Shown in pieces: positions 33,823-49,100 of a stretch of 64,000 nt of DNA. The DNA is from Lottia gigantea (Eukaryota; Mollusca; Gastropoda; Lottiidae). Under the pieces are notes generated by a model. That model did no database searches. It had not been told where the DNA came from and saw nothing but the letters and a program-made list of their open reading frames with translations. Position numbers and translations under genes: made by a program. Position 1 is the first letter of the stretch; each line of letters opens with the position of its first letter. The stretch is taken from contig NW_008708752.1 of the NCBI RefSeq assembly GCF_000327385.1, forward strand, positions 1,612,314 to 1,676,313, read 5' to 3'.

Positions 33823-36398
33823 ATGATGCCTTATATATTATATTTATTGTTGTGCATGGTTTTCGCACTGTCTGCGGCAAACCCTAGCTGGGAAACGTGG
33901 AAATCGAAATATGGAAAAATATATTCAAATCAGAGAGAAGAAAGACATCGACGTCTTATTTGGGAAAGGAATTCAAACTTCGTAGAACATCATAACAATC
34001 GATTAGACAAGGAGTTCTCGGTACATATGAACCAATTTGCTGATTCTGATGCGGTAGGTCTTCATTTTCATCTGAATTTACAGCTTGGTGATTTCCTTTG
34101 AACGATTGATATACTAATCACACGCCCTAAAACTTGGAAAATCTGATCTTTCTTATTAGGATGCTTCTTTCTATAAATAATCAAATAAGGAACTAAAAAA
34201 AACTTTTTTATGGTCAAATGGTGAAAATGCTAGACTTTATTGTTAATAGATGTCGTACATGTTTTTCTTTCGGTTCAGACAACCCTGTAGAAGGTTCTGA
34301 TCGCTCACAGCTTGAGTAAAATGTCCCTAATGGAAAGTGTTTCTTGTCAAACGAAAATCGTCATTCTCAATATATCCTTGTCACAGGAAATACGACGATC
34401 ACAGCATGTAAATCAAAATGCACCATGGAACAGCTTGAATAGTATATATTTTCTGGTAATGATGCTCCAAGAAGTTTTGACTGGAGGAAGAGAGGTGTAA
34501 TTGGACCTGTTCATGATCAAGGAATGGTTGGAGATGTCCAGTCTATTGTAGCAGCTGGTAAGGCTTCATCACCTTGGCCTGCCACTGACAAGCAGAAATA
34601 GTGGTTTTGGCCTCCCATTTTCAAATTTCTTTTGCAAATTCTATGGCCCCATACCCACCGATCCATCAGATTCTGTTTAGTGTCAAAAATGATATGTAAC
34701 TACCAAGACAAGGTGCATAATTCCAGAGGTAGTCACCCAAAACATTGAAAACGCTGGTGTTTCAGATCATCATTTGCCGGGAGGTAAGCTGTCGATAACA
34801 TTCCCTAGAATAGCAGTGGCCCCACTACCATGAGGACGGGCTGCCGCCCAAACCAATTTTCCTAAGAAGGGGCCCAAACCGCTTTAGACGACGGACCACC
34901 ACCCAACGAGGTAAGTCACGAGGGGAAGAAATATTTTTTCTTTTTTAGAAATGATTGCCAGTCACCATGCAATCGACACCGGACGACTGTTTGAACTTAG
35001 TGCCGAGGAAATTGCCGAATGTGGATGTGGTCAAGAACAATTAGAGCCCAATATCTTCAAATGTATTCATGATAAAATACCCGAGGGTTTATGCACCAAC
35101 TCGAGTTATAACGCAGGTGGTGGGACGTGTAACAAGGCAAGCTGTAGTCCAAAAGCTCAGGTATGACGATGCCAAAATGGTTACAATGGTTATGTAAAGC
35201 TGTCAATCCAAAACCGTAAACATGTATATGACCATCGTATCACCTTGGAGTAATGACAAGGTATCACGAATATGGGTTTTGACATGGTCTTATTAACCGA
35301 GGAAGTAAGACGAATGTGGGTGTGGTTTGGACACGGTGGTATATGACTAACTGCATTTCGTTGTAAAACATAAAAAAAATGGACCGTGATCAAGTTTCAT
35401 CGGCAAAAAAGTATTAAACATTTCAGAATTACAAGTTCGTAGAAGAACTCAAATTGTTACTGTCCAAATTCCAACATGGGTTTTTATTAACCGAACTAAG
35501 ATGTGATTTTGATCTTACTGAATTAGGTCTTCTCATGTAATCTGCAAGAGCATTCACATTATTGTAACTGCCTAGTAATATTCTCCCATTTTTATCTGAT
35601 ATCGGCTGCGCCACAACATACTGCCATTCACCAGTATTTTTTGTACAACATTTGACATGCAATTTCAGATCAACGGGAGTAGATTTATACCACAAGGTAA
35701 CGAGGAGGAGATGGCCTCGGTCATTATTCGAACACCACTAATGGTTTATATTGATGCATCCCAATCATCGTTTGAGCTGTACCAATCTGGTATATATAGT
35801 GATGCTGGATGCAGTCAGATTCAGTTAAACCATCTCTTACAGATAGTTGGCTACGGTGAACAGAATGGAGTAAAATACTGGATCTGTAGAAACAGTTGGG
35901 GTGCGTACATAGCTTACGCCCTCGCGAGTTCATTAAAATATAGCGTTGAATTTATTTAATGCTGCCACACTATCACAGGGGCAACAACCCGAGAACAAAA
36001 TACAGGTATTATTCATGGGGAAATTTCGCGCAAACCGTCCATATTGCATCATTTTTTAAACAGTTTCGCCTTCTGTTTGACTAATACAATTGTACCATTA
36101 GGTCTTCTCGTTTTACGAACCAAATGGCGTGGTGGTTTATTTAGACGTGCTCCATCATCTTATATATCTCCTAAGTTCATTATTAATCGTCCGAAATACA
36201 AACCGGACGAAACAGGGGAAGCAACTCTCTTTAGAACGTCTCGAAAAGCCGTTCTTAATGATGATTGTTTCAGATTGTTAAAATGTATGGTTATATTTAA
36301 TTTTTTAAGGAACTGATTGGGGGATCAATGGTTATATTTGGATCAAGAGAGATGAGAATGTATGTGGTATTGCAACAAATGCGATGTATCCATATTGA
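33823..36398 (+). CDS. Cathepsin L-like (papain family) pseudo-protease, catalytic Cys lost
   Basis: Exons: 33823-34053, about 34443-34557, 34949-35160, 35669-35900 and 36310-36398, with matching phases (about 292 residues). Exon 1 gives a signal peptide (MMPYILYLLLCMVFALSAA) and an I29 propeptide (WETWKSKYGKIYSNQREE, HMNQFAD). The mature part starts near APRSFDWRKRG. The active-site block reads DQGMVGDVQSIVAA, where active enzymes have QGQCGSCWAFS. The oxyanion Gln is kept, but the nucleophile Cys is Val and the next Trp is Gln. The His (QLNHLLQIVGYG) and Asn (RNSWG) are kept, as is the end CGIATNAMYPY. The CNGG disulfide motif is also missing. The start of exon 2 is uncertain: an AG at 34441-34442 gives the right phase but a shorter propeptide than usual, and the bases just upstream hold an in-frame stop. 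It is either a secreted inactive homologue or an early pseudogene. AATAAA follows at 36439-36448. Confidence 0.8.
35901..36309. other. Last intron of the cathepsin-like gene
   Basis: This 409-base intron contains an open frame of 90 codons (36044-36316) that runs into the last exon out of its frame. It has no family resemblance that I recognise and is taken as chance. No repeat family of this window is seen in it. Confidence 0.4.
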
Positions 36399-36814
36399 GA
36401 TTAAAATTACAAATTTTTAGTTTGCATGTTTTCCTTTAAATAAATAAAGTAAGTTGACTGACTGTGAGAGCAGACAAAAGCATTGAATCAGTTATGGAAG
36501 TATAGATGAGTCAGATATCAGATTTTAAATTTAATAAGTGCTGTGGACGACTAATCTATCAGATTGTAAAATGAACTTTTAGGTGGACATATCGCATCAC
36601 AAGCACAAAACTCTAGACATGGAAATATATTGGCTACAGCTACCAACAACTATCACGAAATTCCAACTCTGGGGAGATTAATAATTCTCATTCATGCATA
36701 ACTTTCATTAAAAAGAATCCAAACAGATACCGAGGTGGGGCTTAGGTCTATGCATCAAATCTGTTATTGTGGGCATATAACAAACAAAACAAAGTCAATG
36801 TTGTCGAGGTTTAT
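36399..36814. other. Convergent 3' flanks
   Basis: The short spacer between the cathepsin-like gene (plus) and RPL27A (minus) contains the poly(A) signals AATAAATAAA (36439-36448) for the former. No other feature is seen. Confidence 0.6.

Positions 36815-36815
<1 letters not shown>
36810..36815 (-). terminator. Poly(A) signal overlapping the RPL27A stop codon
   Basis: On the minus strand the last codons read GCC TAA ATAAA: the second base of the stop starts an AATAAA hexamer. With cleavage normally 10-30 bases downstream, the 3' UTR would be only about 15-35 bases. Confidence 0.65.
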
Positions 36816-38972
<2,157 letters not shown>

Positions 38973-38989
38973 CTTGGATTCTCCCGAAT

Positions 38990-38995
38990 GAAAAG
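38990..38995 (-). promoter_or_regulatory. Possible 5' TOP motif of RPL27A
   Basis: Read on the minus strand, CTTTTC lies about 18 bases upstream of the start codon. Ribosomal protein mRNAs usually start at a C within such a pyrimidine tract, which gives TOR-dependent translation. The transcription start itself is not visible in the sequence. Confidence 0.45.
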
Positions 38996-38997
38996 AC

Positions 38998-39600
38998 CGG
39001 AACCGGAAATATACAAGAAAAGATAACTCTGCTCTGATTACTGGTCAAAAAAGTGAGCCTTCCATAGTAAAGTTTCATAGTAAAAAATAAACAAACTGAT
39101 AATCAGTGATCCATAAAGCATTTTAAAAGATAGAAAAAGATGCAAATATTCTAAATGACTAATTGAAATCGACATCAATTTCACACTTTGATATTTCAAA
39201 AGCCCTCCTGAGAGCTAAACAAAATTTGTGTAAAAATGCGGAAGTGAAAAATGTAAATAATCAAATTGTGGTAAGCCTAAAAATAATCTTAGTTAATTAT
39301 TTTGTCACCTTCTTATATAGCCTGATTTAAATGTTGTCATCGATATTGAAATCATTACCCAGTCTGTTAAAAAAGGCTAACATTTCTAGTATCCGCTAGT
39401 GCCTTATATTACAATATTATTGTGAACGTCAACAGAAAGAAGAAAAAAACAAAAAAATAAATCACTGGGCATACCCTACAAATGCAATAGCTTCAATATA
39501 AATAAAAAATTTTGAAAAGGTGTAATCCAGAATTTTATATGGCCATAGGACAACTCTGATTGGAGACCTAGGGGAGAGAGATTTAAACCTGTATATGAGG
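38998..39600. other. Upstream flank of RPL27A
   Basis: This is the upstream region of a presumably highly expressed housekeeping gene. No TATA box at a fixed distance and no coding exon is apparent. It runs into the 45-bp satellite at about 39606. Confidence 0.4.
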
Positions 39601-39605
39601 AATAT

Positions 39606-40592
39606 CACTTAAAACGGTAACATGTCAAAACGGTAACTAATTTTAATAGTCAAAACGGTAACAGATCTGTGAAAACGGTAACAAGATATTTATGTTAAAA
39701 CTGTAACAGATCTGTGAAAACGGTAACAAGATATTTATGTTAAAACTGTAACAGATCTGTCAAAACGGTAACAAGATATTTATGTTAAAACGGTAACAGA
39801 TCTTCCAAAACGGTAACAAGATATTTATGTTAAAACTGTAACAGATCTGTGAAAACGGTAACAAGATATTTATGTTAAAACTGTAACAGATCTGTCAAAA
39901 CGGTAACAAGATATTTATGTTAAAACGGTAACAGATCTTCCAAAACGGTAACAAGATATTTATGTTAAAACTGTAACAGATCTGTGAAAACGGTAACAAG
40001 ATATTTATGTTAAAACTGTAACAGATCTTCCAAAACGGTAACAAGATATTTATGTTAAAACGGTAACAGATCTGTCAAAACGGTAACAAGATATTTATGT
40101 TAAAACGGTAACAGATCTTCCAAAACGGTAACAAGATATTTATGTTAAAACTGTAACAGATCTTCCAAAACGGTAACAAGATATTTATGTTAAAACTGTA
40201 ACAGATCTGTCAAAACGGTAACAAGATATTTATGTTAAAACGGTAACAGATCTTCCAAAACGGTAACAAGATATGTATGTTAAAACTGTAACAGATCTGT
40301 GAAAACGGTAACAAGATATTTATGTTAAAACTGTAACAGATCTTCCAAAACGGTAACAAGATATTTATGTTAAAACTGTAACAGATCTGTGAAAACGGTA
40401 ACAAGATATTTATGTTAAAACGGTAACAGATCTTCCAAAACGGTAACAAGATATTTATGTTAAAACTGTAACAGATCTGTGAAAACGGTAACAAGATATT
40501 TATGTTAAAACTGTAACAGATCTTCCAAAACGGTAACAAGATATTTATGTTAAAACGGTAACAGATCTTCCAAAACGTTAACAAGAAATTTG
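39606..40592. repeat. 45-bp satellite array, about 21 copies
   Basis: Each unit joins two related halves: AAAACGGTAACAAGATATTT plus ATGTT (25 bases), and AAAACTGTAACAGATCTGTG (20 bases). Units vary mainly at ACTG/ACGG and at the end of the second half (TGTG, TGTC or TTCC), in an order suggesting duplication of multi-unit blocks. One minus frame is open for 124 codons with a 15-residue period, a by-product of a unit that is a multiple of three. The first units (39606-39680) and last (40560-40600) are degenerate. It is intergenic, between RPL27A and DENND2. Confidence 0.92.
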
Positions 40593-41220
40593 GTTAAACC
40601 GGTCGTCCAACAAACAGACCACTTGACCCATTTCTGTGGAATAGACTACTTTTCCTATTTTACTGTGATGAAGAATACTCTTAATAATTGGATTATGGAT
40701 TAACAAAACAATATGATTCAGTTAAAGTATATACCGTATATGGATCCTTTTAAGAGGAAATTTTGCGAAGTGCAAAACATTTTCATGGTCAACTTAGATT
40801 TTACTCAAATTTATAATCCTAATCATCAAGAAAAGGTGAATTTGAAGATTAATGTGATAATATCAGAACTGAAGTGCACAAAAGCATAGATTGATCATAT
40901 TTTTGTTCTAAACTCTAAACTATGCTATCTATTTCTAGAATAATCTGAATTTGTTTTAAAAGTGGTGATAGAAAACGGAGGGTACTCATTGTTGATAAAA
41001 ACAGTTTTGATGGCTCGATATTTTTAATTGAAACCTTTAGACCATTAAACTAGAAATTAAATTCAAAATTAAAATTTTTCATTTGGAGTAAAGGCATTTT
41101 CCTATGATTAGAAATAGCAAAATTTGGCATACTTTCCAAAACTGAACCAGAATTATTTTTGGCAAACCATAAAGTGGTAGCTCTGGACTCTCTGAAAAAA
41201 CTGGAAAATGGAGCTAACAA

Positions 41221-41515
41221 CATTTTCCAGGGCTGATTTGGGTCAAAAATAATATGTAAAATGTCAAGAATGGCATAATTCCTTCAAAAATTTCTCTTTC
41301 TATAAACTAGTCTATATGTCTTTTCTATAAATGGGATAATCTTAAGACATGACTTTAACTTTCAAACGCAGATAATTCTGGACACACATGGATTTGAAGT
41401 CTCAAATTGTGACGTTGGGCTGTGATGTGAACATTATTACTGATTAGCTTAGTTAAAATTCCTGATTCTGAGACTAAGCTTGAATTGGCCAAACGTATGG
41501 CAAACCTGTCCCTTT
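41221..41515 (+). mobile_element. MITE, family A
   Basis: The body words AAACGCAGATAATTCTGGAC, ACACATGGATTTGAAG and ATTATTACTGATTAGCTTAG are followed by the right end ACCTGTCCCTTTT. The left terminal repeat is eroded (GGGCTGATTTGGGTCAAAAA). It is non-coding. Confidence 0.75.
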
Positions 41516-41929
41516 TAGTTATAAAGAAAAATATTGATTAGTAATTTAGTGTGCACTGTCAGGAAATCATCACATGACATGTAAACATGGCTGACAATAA
41601 ATTGATAATGGCAGTCACCTTCAGGCTACTTCAGACCAGAAAATAGAACATTATTTACTCTTATTAATAACTACTTAAACCCATTTCTTTACTCTTCTTT
41701 AGATGACTCATTTTTATTCTCAACATTTCGTTGCTATAAGATTTTTAAGCAGGCTTTATTTATAATTTTAAAGGGGGAGTGTGCACCAGCTTTTAAAATA
41801 TAAATCATGTTATTTTTTTTTAGTATAAAAGCATAATGATAAATTTTTTTTTGAGAATTCTAAATTAGTCTTGGTTTCTCCACACTTAAATTAAAAGAAG
41901 GTGTAATTGTGGTGTTTATAACTTAAATC

Positions 41930-42171
41930 ATACTTCTCAGAAACAGCTAAGCCAATCAATGTTCATAGCTCACTGTCAAAATTTGAACCTTCAAATCCAT
42001 GTGTGACCAGAATTATCCGCAATTGAAATGACGACTCGTCAAGATAAGATACTCTGTGATATATAGAAAAGACCTATATAGAAATAGTGAGTAAAATTCT
42101 TAGATTGAAGTATTTTTAAAGGAATTATGCGATTTTTGTACATTTCTAAAGATAGTATTAAGTGAGCTTAT
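41930..42171 (-). mobile_element. MITE, family A, inverted copy
   Basis: This reads as the reverse complement of the family: AAACAGCTAAGCCAATCAAT, AATCCATGTGTGACCAGAAT and ATATATAGAAAAGACCTATA. It lies about 400 bases from the plus-oriented copy, so a transcript through both could form a long hairpin. Confidence 0.7.
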
Positions 42172-43075
42172 AAAGAGATTTTTGAAATATTTGCTGTATA
42201 ACAGCTGATAGAGCTCAGTTATAATATCTGATATCCAAAGTGATCCAATACCTAGTTTTAGCAAAAAAAACATAGCACAAGTCTTAATCCTGCAATTGAA
42301 TTAAGAACACGGTGAAATAGGGAAGAAAAGTGAAGGAAATGGTATCTTTAAAGACGTTCAAGCTAGGTCATTAGTTCACAACAAGGAATTCATGTACTTA
42401 TAGATTCTATCAAATCATGTTAGAGAGGATCCTGACACTGTCATATGACATCATATTTATTCCAGTGCGGTATTTTTGTATTCTTCTATATAATTTACTA
42501 ATCTAAATCATTTGGAATAAATAGACACTGAATGCCTTTTCATTGAGGAGTTTTTTTATATTGAAACAGCAGCTGATTTATATTTGTTAAAAAATTGACT
42601 TTTGGAATACATCGAAGCTGAATGTTTTTTCATTTTGCGTTTTGGATAAAGAAGCTTAGTGAGGAAACAAGGAAGGCAATTGAAGTGAATAGGCAATTAA
42701 GGAGATGCTTAATATTTAGGAATGAATTGTGATTTCAAAGTAGAATCAAAAACATTGGGAATAGATTCTGAATGCTTTTTCTTTAATGCAAAATGAAACT
42801 TAGAGATGGAAACATTAAAAGAATAGACTTCAAAATAGAAAGTTAATACAACAGTGAGATATAAGCTTAAAGATTAGAAATAATTTTGATTGAAGTAGAG
42901 TCAAAAATATAAAATGCAATTATTAACTTGGAACAAAATGTATGTATAAAGGATGCAATGATGACAAACAAACCAAAGAAACTTTTGATTTCATAAGATT
43001 TTATACTAAACAATAGACTTCTGGACTAAAAATAAGCATTGATGTCTCACTGTGTTTCATTTATTTTACAGGTTG

Positions 43076-43111
43076 ATGAAGAATGATGCACTATGGATAT
43101 CACATAGTTAA
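43076..43111 (+). other. Short upstream ORF in the DENND2 leader
   Basis: An 11-codon frame (MKNDALWISHS) opens four bases into the first coding exon and closes before the main start at 43182. A second, overlapping 11-codon frame starts at 43083. Such upstream frames could lower translation of the main protein, but this is only an inference. Confidence 0.4.
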
Positions 43112-43181
43112 GCTTTAACAACCTCGAATATTAGCTATGTAAAGATATTTGAAGGATTCTAAAAGTGATATTAACTTTAGT

Positions 43182-46100
43182 ATGGATGAAAATGGCCCTG
43201 GTAGTTCAAACTCAATACGCAATCTTCCAAATGGCAAAATGCATAGCATTCGACAAATGTTTGAAAGTGGAGAAACAGACAACAATCCTACCTCTCCCCA
43301 GCCATCAACAAGGCAGTCACTTGCACCTCAATCCTCTGTTCAGATACAGCCTCAGCAGCCAAAACCTGTTCCAAGAGGTAAACCAAAGTTAGCAGACCTA
43401 CCAGCTAAGCCAAAAGTCTATTGTGTTCCTGTCCACAAGTCTCAATTAGATGGTGTCAGCAGTTCACCAGGAAACATCCATCAAGACCTCAAGAGAATAT
43501 ATGAATCACCCAGAAAACTTAGTGAGCCAGCAGTTGGTTCTCTTGTGGCTCAGAGCTCCAGCAGTGTTCAAAAGGGAGATAATCCTGTTCGTGGAAAACC
43601 AGTCATGAAAACAGCTAGTTTCAATGTTTCAAGAAGGGCTACTCAGGATCAAAATGAGAAAGACACGAGTTTGGCTTCAGAGTTGCAAGTCAAATTACGA
43701 AAACGACAGACAGGAAATGCTATCAAAGTTCATCCGAATCGCAAGTCGGAAGCAGATATGACATCACCACCTGTATCAGAGAAACCACCGCTTCCACTTA
43801 GTCCAAAGCGGTTTTCTGATTCTTTTGAAAACAACCCGAGCAAGACTAGTGATTTGAGAGTGCAATTTGATCTTCAAACAATTCCTGGAACTCCAAGACA
43901 ATCACAAGATGCTTCTAATGCCAATGATGATGAAGCTGAAATAGATGTGTCTGCCAAAGCAAAGTTGTTTGAATCAAAGAAAAATCCACCTGAAAGACCT
44001 GCCTTACCTAAGTTCAAACCTGGTCACATTCGTCAAAGAAGTGCTGGCAGTGTAGTGGAGTATTCCAAAATTAACAAGTCTAAAGAGAGTACTGCAAATC
44101 AAGAGTCTGTGAATACTGATAGTACACCAGAACCCCCAAAGAAACCTCCAAGAACTCATGCCCATGATGAATATTTAAAAGTGAAATTAAAACAAAATAA
44201 AGTTCAGTACGATGACAGTTGCCAAGAGAAAGAAACAAGTCATAAAACGGAGCAGCCAACATCTGTAAAAAGTCCAGTGTATGAAACAATTGACAAAGAT
44301 GATTCTATAGAAGAAGAAATTTATGGTGTTCAGGTCATTCCAATTTCTATAAAGGATCGCATATCACAGTTACACCAAAGACCTTTGTCTTGTCAGGATG
44401 ACACTCTAACGAGGAAACACCCACCAGCTCGGCCTCCTCCACCTCGACTTCGACCTCATTCAGAATTCAATAAATCACCAGCTGCTCAATCTGCTACTCA
44501 TGCTTCACTGTTCTTTCCCAAAACTGCCCCTGAGATTCCAGATACAAGTCCTCCTTTGGAAGTGTATGAGCCTGCCCCAGCTTTTAAAAAATATGGAACA
44601 ATGCCTAGAAGACCTCGTAAAAATCGTCCTAGTTCTTCTGGTGAAAATGATAAAGGTGATTCTCCCTCTCCAAAGGCTAAATCTGGATCCAAAAAATTCC
44701 CCATGAGAAAAAGTTTGAGTTCTGAATGCCTATACATGGGTAATGGAGTATGTGAAAGATTCTATCATGATCCTGCTGAATTTGTTGGTCCTGCTGAAAC
44801 ATTCGAGGCTTATGTTGACAATGAAGGCTATGCTGTTCCCAACAAGTTTATCAAAAGAAAAGTACGAGAAAAAGCATCCTGGGACCCTGAATCAGTGGTA
44901 AGTATACCATCTTTATTTCAATCTGATTAAAATACAGATCTAAATATTGTGGTTTGTGTTCTTGTAGGTAGGTAGATTTGCCAACCATGATACAAAGGAA
45001 TTATTAGTTTAATAGCTTATTTGTGAAGAATGCATTGACTTTCTCTGCCCACATTTAACAGTGTTTTTGATTGGTTTGCAGAAATTATAACAATTTATAT
45101 AAGTAAAGAAAATGCAGATCAGACAAATGATTGAGACGTCAAGCTATGACAGTCTTTGTATTTTATACCTTGACTGCAACAGCCGGAATGTAGTGATTTT
45201 ATTAAATTGTACTCCAGCGAATACAGCCAATCAAAATCAGTCCCGTTGCCAGGAATGAATTGGTGTTGGGGCTCAGATTTTGTAAAATTTGAAGAGAATT
45301 CTGATAATTTTGTGGTGCCAACCAACGTATCAAAATCTACACTTTTTGATTTTGTACAAAGACACTGTAAATGAATCAATCTCTGCTGAACTGAAGAAGG
45401 TTTTGCTTGGGCCCAGCCTCCTAATGTCGGGGCTGATCAGAGCCCTTCACAGAAAGAATGTAAACATTATGACTTTGTGTTCACAGACTTTTGTCGAGGC
45501 CTCTGATTGGCTGTATTCGCTATTGTACAATCCAATCATTTTGCTTCATTTACAATTGCCCATGATGATACAAAAAGGTGGCCTGCAGTCAAGGTATAAG
45601 ATGAAGTTGACATTGTGTGGAAATCACTAGATCATGATGACATCACTGAACATACAGTTGCCTATTTGATCCAGTCTGATAGACAGGATATATCACTTAT
45701 TGATTGTCAATTGTGATGGCTGAATGATTTCAGAGGAAGGAAGTGACATAGAAAAGTGTCCTGCTATGATTGTCTTCATACATTTACATCATCAATTGAA
45801 TTTTGTTAATTGTAACTATTAACTATATGAATTGAAATATTAGCTTCAAAACAGTACACTGATTGTCTTAGTATGACTGTGCATTGATATGAATTAAGTT
45901 TGTGTCTATGGTAATCTTTTCCTTCCCTGATATTCCAGTAGAAAATTTCAAATATTTGGTCTGAAAATTAGTCTCTCTTATTAAAAAAAACAAAATTGAA
46001 ATTGAAATGATATGTGGCAATATCTGAAGATTTAAGAATACAAAGTTGACAATCTATGACCTCCACTAAGTAGGAAGTTTGAATTTTTGAATGACCTGGT

Positions 46101-49100
46101 AGGTTGTACTTTAATCAACAATAATCTAATCTTTTAATTAAATGTTGGGCGTTATTATTGACTATTACAATAGATTGGATTAATATATTGGATTATAAGT
46201 TACATGTATATCTAGAATATCATGTTGTATGTGGTCATGATTTACTAAATTGTAGGTCTATTGTTTAATATCAAGCATGACGGTGCCATTGAAAAATTAT
46301 TTTTATACACACATTATTGGTGTCAGCCATGTCTTTTAAAACGCTCATAAAAACACGTATGTGGACACAACCCTTTAGTCAGAATTCCTGGTTAATAAAA
46401 TATGTCTAAACTCACCCTTTAATTGATGTTTGGACCCTGACTTAATTTTTGACCTTGATTTGTTCACCTTCCTTTGCACTATCCCACTATTAGACTAATG
46501 CGTAAATGGACTCACATGATGACAACAATAAGAGCCATTTCTTAAATCACTTCCTTCTTCTATTGTTTAATCAAAATACTGATAATATGATTTGAATAGC
46601 TTAAATATCAAAACATTTTTACATTGTTACATTTATGGTTTAAGGAAAATAGAAAAATATTTTACCCTTGTGTTAAGTTTGTAACTTTAGACCAATTATT
46701 TGTTGTTGTACATTGTAACACACATGTGAAAGTTGAGATCTGATTGTGATCTTGTGTTAACTGTTAGTTGTGATAGAATAGTGTCTTTTGACTGATCGTG
46801 ATAACATTGCCAGTGTGTAATGAGCTGATTTCTGAAAATTATTACTTCAATTGGTTGAACACTGATATGAAAATTGAAAGTTGATTGTGATCTTGTGTTA
46901 AGTGTTAGTTGTGATAGAATATTGTATTTACATTAATAGCGATAGATAGCATTATTTTGTTGAAAACTGATTGTGCTATGAGCTTACTTGTGATTAAACC
47001 CTTACTTCATTTGGTTGCTGATTTGAAAATGGAGATCTGATTGTGTTAAGTGTTAGTTGTGATAGAATAGTGTCTTTTGACTGATCGTGATAACATTGCC
47101 AGTATGTAATGAGCTGATTTCTGAAAATTATTACTTCATTTGGTTGAACACTGATATGAAAATTGAAAGTTGATTGTGATCTTGTGTTAAGTTTTAGTTG
47201 TGATAGAATATTATGCTTTGACTTATGGTGATAACATATTTTGTGAATGCCTATGAGTTATGAGCCTTTTATGATTGAATGTGTTCAGTGTTATTTGTGA
47301 TAGAACACACTATGTTTTTACTAATCGTGATAGCATTATTTTGTTGAACGTCAATGTGATATCATTATCTTAATTGTGATTAAACTTTCATTTTGAGTTG
47401 AACACTTATGTTAAATGTGGTTATGATTCACAGGGAATTTGGTGACAATATATGTAAATTGAGGTTTATTTTTGGAAGATCAACACTTAATAAGACATTT
47501 ATGGCGTATTCTAGGTTGTTAACACTCTGTTTAAATCTTTATTTACGTCATTTTCATATTTTATGCTAAATGGATGATTAATTTTGAGTTGTGGTTTATC
47601 GCTAATCAGTGGTTGAATATTGGTGTTAAATGGCGTTATCTTATTTATTTATGCAATTACGTTTGAATATATGATCTAAATATGAAAATATGATAAGATT
47701 TGAATGACATGTAGAAGCAGAGAGCGTAAAAAAGTATATTGTGGTATATAACACATTTCTTTAATAACAAAGTACATAACGCTTGAACACCATTTATAAA
47801 GTTACCATTTTAATTTAAAAACCATTTAATTTATTGAAGAAGTAGGTTATACCATGATATATTCTCTTCTGTTATTTCTTATATCAAAAATGTTTATTAG
47901 ATGTTTTTTTCAACTGTGTTTTGACTCCACTTAACTAAAATTTGTGAAGGAAAAAATTTGAAATTTGCTGCAAAATTAAAGTTGGATTATGGATAATAAT
48001 TCATAAAGGATTTTTAAATATCACTTGACAGACATATTAAAAAGTGTACAATGAGGTGAAATTATTAACATTGATATTATTACAAGGAAGTTCAATTTTA
48101 ACAAAGATTGTGAAAACAACAGACTGGAAAGTGAAAGATTTCGAATTCTATTTAAAAAGTTTTCCTTGAAAATGTGGAAATGAAGACATTGTAATATTAT
48201 TAGTACTATATATTGAGCTATGTTGGAAAGAAAAAATTATAACCGGAAAGCTTTTCGTGGTGAAATAACAGGCATGAAACATAAATATCCAATAGAGGTA
48301 GGATTCATAGGATATTTTTCATGTCAAAATTTTTAATTTAAATCTGATGCCAGTCATCTAGTTGACACCCTTAACCTATAATGGACTCTCCATCATGCAT
48401 GTTTTCTTATCAATATGATACAGTTTTAGGGATGTTTAGAAGAGTTCATTTGCTAACTCAGGGTGTTTTTTTGTTGTCAAATTTAAATCAGCCTGCCAAA
48501 GGGGAATATTCATAAAAATTTGATTTGCTTTTCCACATTTTTTCTCATTTTCTTGGAAGGGAAAATGGGATTTGAGGTATAGATTCTATAATATATTGTA
48601 TTGTTCTCAATTTTTCATTTATATTTGGCTGAATGATGTTTGAAATATGCATTTTAAAGGGATTTGAGGTTTTTTGAGACCATTATGTCTTCTATTTGTA
48701 TCATTATAATTTTCACTCAGTCTTATGTCTGTGGTTTGTGTAATTAAATAAAGCCGCTAATGATAAGGGCCTGTGTGATAGTGACGTCATAAAATGCTTA
48801 ATTTTAGTGGAATCATAAGAACCAACCACAGATCTCTGACTGAAAATTGGAATGGCAGAAAATTAAATATAGTGCAATTATATGTCCCACATAATATGGA
48901 AAACTGCTTTTCACTGCCTTTCATTGTATAAAATTGTCTTTGTTTTTGTCATTTCAGCAAGATAAACCATTAGGAGATGTTTTGAAGGCTAAGTTTGATG
49001 GAATTAAGAAGAAAATTGGAGTAGTTGAGAGTAAACCACCACCTTCACAATTATCAGATTTTAATAAAAGATGTCGGCTTCAGGTAATGGTTTGCAAGTC

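Larger units (their letters stand above)
40600..43071. other. Upstream region of DENND2 with inverted MITE pair
   Basis: No coding exon is found. The region holds a relative of the 11-kb repeat (40996-41060), a family A MITE (41221-41515) and a second one in the opposite orientation (41930-42171). Repeated words such as GGAATAxATxGAxxCTGAATG occur three or four times between 42510 and 42790. The promoter and first non-coding exon of DENND2 are probably upstream of or inside this stretch, because the first coding exon begins with an acceptor at 43071. Confidence 0.45.

Noticed and set aside
34312-34500. Open frame over cathepsin exon 2 as its reading frame
   Set aside because: The protease residues APRSFDWRKRG are in a different frame of the same bases, and this frame hits a stop inside the conserved block.
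36044-36316. 90-codon open frame before the last cathepsin exon
   Set aside because: It lies in the intron, has no family resemblance and is out of frame with the following exon.
40210-40584. Minus-strand open frame of 124 codons with a 15-residue repeat
   Set aside because: It is the 45-bp satellite read in one frame. The satellite extends 600 bases further with the frame closed, and nothing marks this part as a gene.
43149-43181. DENND2 start 11 codons further upstream
   Set aside because: That position is TTG, not ATG, with an in-frame stop nine bases before it. The first ATG in frame is 43182.
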